A stretch of DNA of 64,000 nucleotides from Bugula neritina (Eukaryota > Bryozoa > Gymnolaemata > Cheilostomatida > Bugulidae): positions 12,946,633-13,010,632 of the forward strand of contig OZ037769.1 in NCBI GenBank assembly GCA_964035545.1, written 5' to 3'. Below the pieces are notes generated by a model. That model ran no database searches. It saw nothing but the letters and a program-made list of their open reading frames with translations, and had not been told where the DNA came from. How positions within the stretch are numbered: the stretch's first letter is position 1; every line of letters starts with the position of its first letter. Positions 28,558 to 40,500 of the stretch are shown in pieces. Made by a program: the position numbers and the translations under genes.

Positions 28558-31500
28558 ATGTTTGATGATTCACATGTCTATTCTCCCTCCCATCTTCAGA
28601 TTATTTTATTTCTTGTACTATTTAGCTTGGGTAAGTACTCTATGGTTTTAATATATTATTATAATATACAGCTCTACTCTACTTAGGAAAGTAATATATT
28701 ACCATAATATAAAATATTAATATCCTTAGGTAAGTTACAAATCACTATAATACGCAGTACTATTTGACTTGGTTAAGTAATACTTTGTCCTAGTTTGTAG
28801 TGAGCCTACCTAAGAAGTGGTTTTTTCTTAAAGTTGACTTGTCTACTGCCATCTACTACCATTAATTCCTGGATGAGCAGCACAAACTGTGTACCAAGTT
28901 GAAGTTATAAGTTCAGAAACTAAAATATTACAGATCAGTTACCTGCCGTATGCTGTAAACTGTGGTTTTAGTGTTACCAGCATTTTATCTCGCGTACTTT
29001 TGTCTACATACCAAAGTGCATAGTCGACTGAAATAAACTGAACATGCTAAATTGATTGATATGCGAGCATCTAACTAATAAAAATTGTCACTTTGACTTC
29101 AAAGAAGCTGCTAAAATCCCTTACTCACTACTAAATCTGATCATTCTGGTAGCTTGTGACTAATGACTAACACTAACTGAATATCAATCAGTCCGACTGA
29201 AGCCGAGTTCTTTTTGAGCGAATTTGATTATTGCAAGCAGTAGCAAGTTGGTCACATTTCAGCTGAACAATACAAACTGCTTTTCTAGAATGTTCTTATA
29301 CAAATAATAGTACAGTAAGCATATCCACATCCAACAGTCTAATAAATTTATCAGCTGTAATAAAATATAAGTAGGAGTGAATGTGAATGTAGAGATGATA
29401 ATTATGGCTGCTAAGAGATGGTCTTCATTATTCTATACACATCCTGTGATAATTAACAGCAAAGTCTGTAGAGCTTAGCTATGCAGCATACCATAATCTT
29501 ATTGTTATGAATTCCATTACTCTCCAATTACTGCTAATCCTATTTCTAGCACGTAGTTGCAAACTTTCACTAAGGTCAATCGTAAATTGTAGACTTGTTT
29601 TACAGCCCTTTTTATAAGTTGTTTCAATGCATAGTCTACTGGCCATGCATTATCAACATCCACAAATTGAAGTAGGTAACAGCTGGGATTTTAGCTTGAT
29701 GTCAGTTACTTTAAATTAAAGCTGCTGAGATGAGTCTGGCAGCAAAGGTCAATGAAACTATTCCCAGCTGGGAAAATAAAAGAAAGTGTAAACATTGACA
29801 TCATTTTCACTATTTCCTGGTCACCTGCTTGTGGAAGAATTTAAAGAATTTCATTTGTAGGCTATTGGAAGAGTGCCTATCAGTATTATTGTACAGGTGT
29901 TCATTCATCAAACATATTATGCTATTTCCAGTCATTCCATGTTTAACTTGAAAGTTGAAGTAGCCTATAATAAAGAAATAGCTGAGGCTTCATAAATGAG
30001 TCTACCCCCACCTCTCCCCCACCCCTCTCCCCCACCTCTCTCCCCCACCTCTCTCCCCCACCTCTCTCCCCCACCTCTCTCCCCCACCCCCCTCCCCCAC
30101 CTCTCTCCCCCACCTCTCTCCCCCACCTCTCTCCCCCACCTCTCTCCCCCACCTCTTTCCCCCACCTCTCTCCCCCACCTCTCTCCCCACCTCTTTCCCC
30201 CACCCCTCTGTAGCTGTCAGAACTCTGCCACTTACTAATCAAAATATATATGCTGCCGGGCAAAACATGTAATTTAAACAGCATAGCAACTGTGTTTTTA
30301 GATAACCTATTTGAATATTCTGTTGTAGGAGATATTTTACTTCCTGTGAAAGCAGATACAGTAAGCAGTTCCATTACTTCACAAATATACAGTGATAGTA
30401 CGGAGAGTAGTAATACCAACCCAATCCAGGTAACAGTTTCAGGAAAAAAACCACAGCTAACAACAACAGTCCCATCTTTGGGTTGCCTCTCTAACTTAGG
30501 TGAGTAGACAGATTTGTTCTATAAGCAGCTCCGAGTTGGGGGTTTAGAGTTTGGGGTTTCAATAACTCTTAGCTCCAAAACTCGAGAACCCCAAACTACT
30601 GCACTCAGTCACCCCCCCCCCTCCCCCATGACTCGTAGCTGTTTATAGAACAATTTCAAAGCAAGTAGCAAGGAGATTAAGTTGAGAGGTATATGTGCAA
30701 GGCTGTAGACATCAAGTAGTAAAGTTGTCTGGAAAAAACCCGGAATAATACCAGAGAAACTTGCAACATACTTTCTCACAATAAGCAGATTCTAAATATA
30801 TAACAATAGGGAATGATGAGCTTAATGTCCGTTAGACTGCATTTACTGCAGTACACTTGTGGCACATTTTTAGTAATGCTTTTGCAGAATACTATAAGAT
30901 GTGATTTTCTACCCAGCATTAGAAGTTGTTCTGTTTTTCTAAGTTCTTTAGAAGATTCTTCACAAATTGGTAAAAAGCTTGATTGTTATCCCATTCTCAA
31001 ATTAACATAACAAGTCTAGGTGTTCATCCGTCACATTTGTGAAACTATGCAGCCAAGTTTTCAAAAGACTTGCACATTAAAATATATGTTATAAGTAAAT
31101 TAGAATTATATTCAATCAGATATACAATTTATATAATTGCTATGTGGAATTTTCAACAGTTGATTTTGCACGAATTTTATAATATTTTTAATATTTTAAA
31201 TTAAAATATATGCATTAACCATTTGTAAAGCGAAACTGTCTTAGAATAGGTTATTAAATAGTGTAAACATGCATATAGATTCCTAAATTTTACTTTCAAC
31301 TGGTTTTTAATTTTTCAACTTGTCGCTGTTTCGCCAGCAGAAACAGTTTTTTTACGTTCTAAACCATATCTCTGAACAAAATGCCTATAAATCACTTGAA
31401 AAACAATAAATTAAAGGTATTGATAGATTGACTAATTGAAGTTCACCATTTGACTTTTTTGAAGCAATTCTTTTAACATAGAGACTTTTACAGTATTTCA

Positions 31501-34500
31501 CCATCTTGAAAGTTAGATGAAGGTTTAACTACTTCAGAGGATGACTATTACTCATTTGTCTCTTTTTTCCTTAAATTGACATTTTTAACCGGCACTTCAG
31601 CCCAAGATAAATGCATTCAATACAACAAATAAAGCAACACTGGTTTACACACATAATATATGCATATTGAACACATATGACCACCTGTTTGTCATTTCAT
31701 AAAGTACATGATGTTATTCAGAACTGAGTATGTGAAATCTTCCGATTAGTGTTAACTTGTTAAATAATGAACTTGACTCAACTTAAATTGAAATTTTCAA
31801 TTGACTTTTGAGGGATTCAAACTCTTGAATGTTTTGCATGATTTAGCTTTTATTAATTATAACAATTGCTTATATATAAATTTGACAAATTATAATAGTT
31901 TTATAACGTTTAAATGAAAGATTTTACGCAGTCTTTTTAGCAAACTATAGTTTAAATGCTGTTAAATATGTTATAGGCCTAAAAGTTAATGTATTTTAAC
32001 AGTAAATAAAGAAGCATTTTTGACTTGATTATTTTATTTATAGATTATTGGTGTTAAAATAGCTAGAAAAACTGCAAAAATATTTTATCAAGCTAAGCTG
32101 CTAATAAATACATACAATTACCCACCAGTTTCTGTTGTACCTACGCAACTGTTTAACTAGACATTGTATTATAGTATTATATTGACTTGTTCAAGTACTT
32201 ATAAGTCAGTTTGAGTTTACTTAAGTCAACCCCAGTCATTGAACAACTTGATTTAACTTTGAATTCCTCTTTTTGATTACAACTTGACTTTTCCAACTAT
32301 TGACTTGACGGATTTAACTTGCTGTAACTTGACCCAATTTAGCTACTCTACCCACTCCTTGGTAGAAAAGCAGGTCTCCTAAAACTAAAAACATAGTCAT
32401 AGAACTAAAACGGTTTGCTTTTGATAGATGGCTGCAACAGAAAAGTTTAACAAAAATGTCCATACAATAATCCGGGTATTATGCAGTACCAGTAGGCTTG
32501 CTTTTGAAGGCAACCATATATTTCTCATACTCTTTTTTATTTGCCAAACATAAAAAGATGAAATTTTTTTGCTTTATTCATGTTGCAGCTATTTGACAGG
32601 TTCACTATTTCAAAGGATTTTTAAATTAATTTATCACTCCTCAGTTTATTGTTAATTATTGCTTCCTTTCTGTTTTATCATCACAAAAAAAGTAATTTCT
32701 ATTGTGGTAGTCATACTGTTATCATTATATGTCAACGTGGGTGGTCTGACAGCTGGATACTGCAGTGACCTTGTTACGAGACATGCTAAGAATAGCTCAT
32801 TGGTGTAACAAGGAACATGTCATCACACATAGGGTGTGGCTAATAGAACATAGAAAACACAATGCAATGAATAATCCCAACAGTTACAATTATATTTTGT
32901 ACTGTTTTGGCTAAATTTTTATGCATGTCAATGATTTTCCATCAAGCAATAAAACTGTCACACAACCCAGACACTGTGTTGCTGTTTATACTGAAGCAGA
33001 TTCCTGGCTGCAGAGTAGTAAACATTGGGTGAACTCCTGTTAGTAGTACAACTATGACTAAAACAAACAAGGGTACCCACAAATATTTAGATATATAAAG
33101 AATGGTGGAAATACAGGTAATGATAGTTATTAGATTATATATTATAACAGAGCAATATGGCACTCATCAATGTGTAATACAATGTATGTGTTTCCATATC
33201 ATATTACATGTTTCCATGCTATGTTACAGTCAGCAACGTTTCAGTTGCCATTTATTCAGTGGCCTAACATTTTTGAAAAGCACTAATAAAATAGTACCTA
33301 AATGTTATTGGCCAAATAAATCTTATTTTATGACTGGCAGTAAAAAGTGGCATTTCACATAATTTAAGTACATAGAGACTCTTTTTAATAGTATTAAGGT
33401 CCAACTAGACTTCTAGACTGTGGTGCATATCGGCTATCGTGCGAACATACACAACACACACACATACACAACACACACATTTTTGTATTTAGTAATACAT
33501 AATGAATAATAATCACAATAATGACTCAGTAATATTGCATAAATCAAACAATTTAGTGTTTTTTCATTTCATAAGCTGTCTATATAATATGGTTTTAGTT
33601 TCCATACTGCTGAATAATTAGTGAATTAATTTGATCCTAACTGCTCTGTATTTACAATGGGTGATGACATCATAATATTATGTTACTAAGTTGGATATAG
33701 TAGGCAGAGTTTGCATAGCTCAGCTGGTATATTATGTAAAAGCTGTGGGAATAGACGTGTAATGCAGATTTGATATATTTTAGTTAGAGCATAGTATTTT
33801 GATGTATATGTGTCAGCTACGCAGCCAACACCAGATTCTTGCAACAGCTGGAGTTTATAGGAGTCTGTCCAATACTAGACTAACTTTACTTGAACTACTA
33901 GTTTTCCTTTTCATGAGTTACAATTAATACTTGCTTTCTGTGAGCTACAGTTTCAATAGCTTTCCATGCTTTGCATTAACTAGCAGCCATACGCAGCATT
34001 TTTAACTAAAAGTCATTGTGTGATGGTTTTTTATATTAGTAAGGCTTAAAGTCACCCAGAAATTAAATAAACTAATATAGTAAGCTTAATCAGACAGAAA
34101 GCTATAAAAGAGATAGATATATTACAAAAGCCAGCAAATTTTTCGTTCCCAGAGAATTGAATCTAAGTACGAGCATACTTGCAATGTCAATGAATTTAGA
34201 AATGCTTTTGAGCTGGCTCTTTTGACACATAGATGTCATGTGACTTTAAAATAGATAAAAAAAATAATCAGCTAATGTTTTTATTCACATGTGGGTGTAT
34301 GCAGTACACACTGCATACACCATGCCAACAAATGTTTTAGCAGTTACTCATTTTGTATTATGCAAGCTATAAATAGTTTAAATGAGAATATTAAAATAAT
34401 TTCTTTTTCCACATGCAATCCCTCCCAAAAATTAGCTTTGCCTTTTTTAGGCAAAAGTAAATAAAATAAATAAAACTTAGAAAATAGTAGACGGCAGTTT

Positions 34501-37500
34501 AAGTATTAAACATCGTAAATATAAAGTGCTGATTAGGGGTTTGCCAGTATCTTAATAACTTTCCGTATTTGTTTTAAATATAAATAGAAAATATTTATAC
34601 CAGCTCTCAAAAGTAAAATTATCACCATCAGATAATTTAAATGAATAATTTGGAGAAGAATTATTTAATCAAATAAAATAATATTTGTATAGCTGACAAT
34701 ATGTACTATTTGCATCAATTATCTTTTCTCTACAGAGCAATTTTTGCCTATAAATGTCTACAAGTACATGCACTAAACAGCTGTTACCATAAAATATTTA
34801 AAATTAGGTAAGTCTTGAATTTTCAATTGTGAACAGGTGCAGTTAGTTCAGCACTAACCAGTAAGTCCTAATCAATAACATTGAACTGAAACTATTAACT
34901 GATACAGCTCTACTATTTATTCCTTAACCTGCATGTACAACATTATATGGATTTTGTAGATATAACACCACCTTGCTCTACTCAAAGTTGTCATCTCTCT
35001 ATTCAAGGTATGTTTTCTGTTACAGTGCAGGAATATAAAGTATTTATTATTATTATTATTATTTATTATTATTATTTCATAGCATGACTCCAAACATACA
35101 AAGACATTCACGTGAAAGCTAGTTGTATATATACTCGCAGTAATTTTGAAAACTGTAATCAAGGAATGTTTTGTATAATATATTTTTTCCTTTCAAAGCT
35201 ACTGATCATGTTATTCAAATCCAGCATATAATTTTGTTTTGATGTACGAGTATTTCAGTCAAGTTAGCTCAAGATAGAAATCATACTGGTATTGATTTCT
35301 CTACAAGTCCATTTGGCCAGTCAGAGCTAAGCCTCACATATACTAAATGCCAACAAGATTTGGCTCAGCCTATTTCTTAGATTTTTTATTCCATCAGATA
35401 TATACGTTATATTGCTCTATCTTGTCTAATAAATGGCCATTTAGGTCAAACACACATAATATTGTGTTTTTCTAAGCATGCATTGACAAAAAGCATTTGA
35501 CCAAAGGTAGAAAAAGTTAGTTGAAGTTGAGGGTGTAGATTGGTAACAGCCAAAACGCCGATTTTGAAATGAGTTGGGAAATGTGACGTAACAGCGCCAG
35601 CATTCCTGCTGGTCACGTGACTATACAAATGAATAACTATAGAAATATGACTGTGAGATGTGATCTTTCAGCTCGTAATTTGTATATTTATAGAAGTGCA
35701 AATGTGAATTATCTCAATCTATAGTTTTTTGACATTTTAAATAACATGTATGTGATAACATTTGGCCATATTTTGCTTGTAAACATTAGAAAAAAGCATT
35801 GCAAAAACATGCATTTTTTAGGATGAATGCCTGTGATTGATCTAAACTAGGTCAGATTGTGCAATATTACGGGCACACCAAAGCTGACCTATATAGCGCG
35901 CTGTAACTGCTTGAGCGTTATTGGTTGATGTTGTGCTCAGCAACCTTGAATACTAGCGTTATAGTTAGCACGTGCAGCATTGTTACTGGCGTTCACACGT
36001 CACGTATTAGGCTATTCTTTTTCATGGCTGAAAATTTTACCTCCCTCAAAATTAGAATTTTGAAAAGCTGTTTTCTAGGCACATATCCCTTTGCAAAGTC
36101 ACAATTGTTTGCATACACATTAGATTATAGTTCATAATTATAATGTGATTGTAATAAACTAAGATTGAGCAATCCTTTAACATGCATATGGTCAGTATTA
36201 GTATTTGTTATTAGTGATTTCTGTTCAGTATGTTTTAGTATATTCTAGTATGTTCTAGTTGTTCTAGTGTATTCTAGTATATTCTAGTGTATTCTAGTAT
36301 ATTCTAGTGTATTCTAGTATGTTCTAGTGTATTCTAGTATGTTCTAGTGTATTCTAGTATGTTCTAGTGTATTCTAGTATATTCTAGTATATTCTAGTGT
36401 GTTCTAGTGTGTTCTAGTATATTCTAGTATGTTCTAGTGTATTCTAGTATGTTCCAGTGTGTTATATTATAGGCCTACTGGGTAATAAGTAGTGAGCCAT
36501 ACAACATCATTATAGATTGTTTTTGTGTTTTGTTTATTGATATTTTGTCATTTATGGAACGTGCTGTAATTTATGTTTATTGTTGAGTGACATCTTACAA
36601 TTTAATGTAGCCATGGTATCTTTTTTATTTAGATTATTTTGCGAATGCGAATGAGTCAGAGCCGTGTTTACCTGGCAACCACCAAATAGTAGAAACTGAA
36701 AATTCAACTTATTCCGTATACAACTCACTATCTGACCATTCAACGATTGCCGTGGCAACCAACACATGGCTTTTATTTAGAAACAGCAGAGATGGAAGTT
36801 GTGACGGAGTTATCTTCTCAAATATTTCTCAGTCAATATGCGTGCAGGTAGTACTTAAAACTCTAGAAGTCGTATTTACTAGTTTTGAAGTAAAATACTC
36901 AGAAAGTAAAAGAATAATGCTTTTTTTTCCAATTATACACACACACACACGCCCGCGCACGCGCACACGCACACACATACACACACGCACACACACATAT
37001 ATGAACTGTAAGCGTTTTTGTAATTGAAAAAATGAAACAGTTACACATACTTGTCAAAGTACAACCAAAAAGAGTTTTGCACTACAGGAAAGCATCTGAA
37101 TTTTCTCAATGGCAGCACTTTGACCTAAATTGTTGGCAGCAGTGTAGTATGACCTGTGTAGTGTAATTGTTGACAGCCTATAACAGTAGCGTATCCACTA
37201 TTTACTTATATACAGCCCGGATACTGTGGCAGTCTGTACCCTTGGTACCTTCGATACTCCCAGGCATTGCCCACAGCGTTCGGTACGGAATCTATGGCAG
37301 AACTCTGTACAACAGACGTGACCACCAGGAATACTAGCATCTGCTGCCGAGAACCTATACCTGTCGTCATCAGATCCTGCAACTACTACTTTGTATATAA
37401 ACTTCTAGAGAAGATGCCAGCTGCTACTGAAGGCAGTATATGCACTGCCCCATCAACAGGTGCTCTACAAAACTTGTATTGAAAAAACAGCATATTTTTA

Positions 37501-40500
37501 AAATTTTTATAAAGTTAAATATGATAGCAAAAGGAATCAAATAATGTTCTTTAATCAGAATTTACGTTAAAGAAACCTTAAAAAAATGCTCGGCACTTTG
37601 ACAGTATTTTTTGATAGCACTAAAGATTAAATTTATTTGTATTAGGTTTAGTCTAGGCCAGCTAACCATACACAACTATTACAGCTAGTCCTAGCATGAT
37701 TATTGTGAGAATATTTCGAATAATTATTGTGTGGAATTATGATAGTTTCTTGCAGTATTTTGATTTTACATGCAAAATCAGAAAAATACAGAAAACTGTC
37801 ATAGAAGTTATTATTTTGCTTAGTTTGAACTTCTAGAGCTTTTAAACATTTGTAAACAAAGTCCAGGTCATAAGCTTTTAGTTTTTAAGGGCTAAGATGG
37901 CTTTGTAGGATACAAAAATATTCTAAGTTGTTGAAAAAATAACCAAACTCATTGACCAACTTTTTAAAGCTAAGAAGACATTTGAAACACAGTATCAAAA
38001 ATTTACCCAACATCAGGATGCACAAACAGCATTAGTGTTTTGCCTATAGGGCAAAAACATATTTATTAAATATATACCTTTTAACTATGATGTTATAAAA
38101 GAACTCAAACCATTACTACAATTCATAAGTTACTCTTAGCATTGTTTGCCATTGTTCCTTGCAGTTATATTGGCAGTTATTGCAATGAATATTTTTGTGC
38201 ATAATTTTACATTGCATGACAATAATTACACATTGCATGAGAACGTGCCGTATAATAATGTGACAGTTATTGTATATCATGATGTCATACAGTGCAACAA
38301 TATAGCCTAAGGTTATACTGCGTGGTGTCTTACAGTATAATTTTAAATTTTGGTGCTTTTTTGACAGAACTTTCAGCACTCAATATCAAGTACTCAATAG
38401 AAGATAGGCAGACAATTCCTAAATTCTTAGATGAACTTGGGAAAAATGAGTCGGAAAACTTACTAACAGTTGGATTCGGTTTACATCTTCTTCAGAGAGT
38501 TCAGGTAATAAATAATTACACCCATGTTTGTGGTTTAATGTAATAGTAATAACATTGAATAACAATTAACTATGGAGTTGTCTTATCCTGAATAAAAGCT
38601 TCATAGATGTAATAAAAATATATTTGCATCATTGTGTGGCAGCCAGTTCTTAGACCAATGTAAAAACACTAATTAATCAACAGTAAGCTATTAAGGTCAG
38701 AGTTTCGATGACTCATTTTACTGGAGCAGACGCAGATAATAGGCTATGACTCATGATAATTCTTTTGTCTTTCTGGATGTTGATTTTGAAACTATTATTT
38801 ACATTTTACACCTTTACACAAAGGTTGAATCAAGTCACATAATCAATGACATAATTTTCTGATCTTGTCGACGCATAGATTTACCTATTTCCTCAAATTA
38901 ATTTACTTTTAGGAAACTAGCACTTCTATAGTTTATACTGCGTAAAAATAATATGCACACAAGGTTAGATAGAGGTCATACGAGTAACATTTAGGTTTAT
39001 TTTAGTGTTGCAAATTAATACAAACTACAAAGTATGCCGCTTGTCAAAATTATTTCATTATATAATCTCAATAATTGCACTTCTAGATAAGACAGCTTAT
39101 TCAAATATTCAACAAAGATCTGATTAAGAATCTGAATGCGTATTCAAGTCGAACTCGGAGACGGAGTGTGACAGTGCAGAGAGCTTCAACAAATCTCTCT
39201 ATAAACAACATCAGAACCGTGATTGGTAGTCCAGTAGTGGTGGTGGGCAATGAAACCTATACTAGTAAACTCTACTACACGTTCTACATTCATTCGGGTA
39301 GGTCTTGAGTTAGCCATAGTGGTGCTGAAAATGAAAACACAATTTGAAATTTAGATGCTTGTGTATTTATTACCAAATTAAAATTCAAAGCACATAAGCA
39401 AATATAAGCACATAACAAATACAAAGAAAAACAGATGTACATAAAGAAGCATTAAAATGATTATAACACTTATTTGCACAGATCATACAGACATACATAG
39501 CATATAGACATTCATAGCATATATACACACATAGCAAATAGATATACATAGCATATAGACATATGTGTATAGTATTGATTTTCGCAATATATGCAATGAG
39601 AAAGTGATATTATTCATCTTCATGTAAAGCTATTTATAATCGCAATTACTTCCTTTTATGTATTTTTTAACATTGACTTTTACTGAGCTTACTAGAAACT
39701 TAATTCATATAACTATCACTACTATTCTTTATTAATTTAGTCCTGATGCTACAAGGTATTTTTAGGATAAGAACTATGATCATCCTTTCTGTTGTCAAAT
39801 AGAAGACAACTTTCTTATCGAGTTCTTAAATCTTCTCTGATCTGATGCAATATGCAGTTATCATGTTGTCACCCACATCGTCACCAAAACATTGTCTATC
39901 AACATGTTCCTTTGTTTTTATATTCATAATATTACTATATTAATTTCTTCTCATATTCACATTATTTAAGCTCGAATTTCTCTGTTCTTTCTAATAAAGT
40001 AAGTTTAATAGGAAAACAAATGAGGATTGTATTAAATACAGCACTGGCTATGAACATCATAGTTGTAATATAAACATGTTCAAATATTTATAACTGCAGA
40101 TTTATTAGATGAAAGACTTTTCTCTATAATTATATATATTTACTTGATTATGTAACAGTATACTAATAATTGAATAGTATAGTAAAAAATTAAAACAATT
40201 CTAGCACTATAAGCAAACATTATATGGTTTAATTTATGACTATTACTACAATAACTCACTTGACTGGACTATACGGGTATGTTGGAGAAATATTCCTGCT
40301 AGCAGCAGTGATTGATAATTAATCAAAGAGTGTATAACATTTTGTAGTATGTTTTCTCACTAGTACTCAGAGAGTGTTTATGAAGACTGTATATAAAGAA
40401 ATAGTGGTATATGCAGCTTACTTCAGTGGGCAACAGATAAAAAATGAGCTTTTAATTTATTTTAATTGTTAAACTGATTGTAAGACACTAAGTTATGAAA

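Noticed and set aside
28122-28559. Minus-strand open frames next to the D8C start
   Set aside because: No domain or splice continuity; they overlap the likely promoter and 5' UTR of the plus-strand gene.
29943-30238. Gly/Arg/Glu-rich and Pro/Leu/Ser-rich open frames
   Set aside because: They come from the 14-bp homopyrimidine minisatellite; no splice or family support.
30213-30301. Alternative start of D8C exon 2 at the CTCTGTAG acceptor
   Set aside because: Reading from there in phase hits a TAA before the conserved part; the acceptor at 30301 gives a continuous frame.
33711-33775. Possible tRNA gene (GCATAGCTCAGCTGGTA resembles box A)
   Set aside because: No matching box B or cloverleaf arms follow at the right distance.
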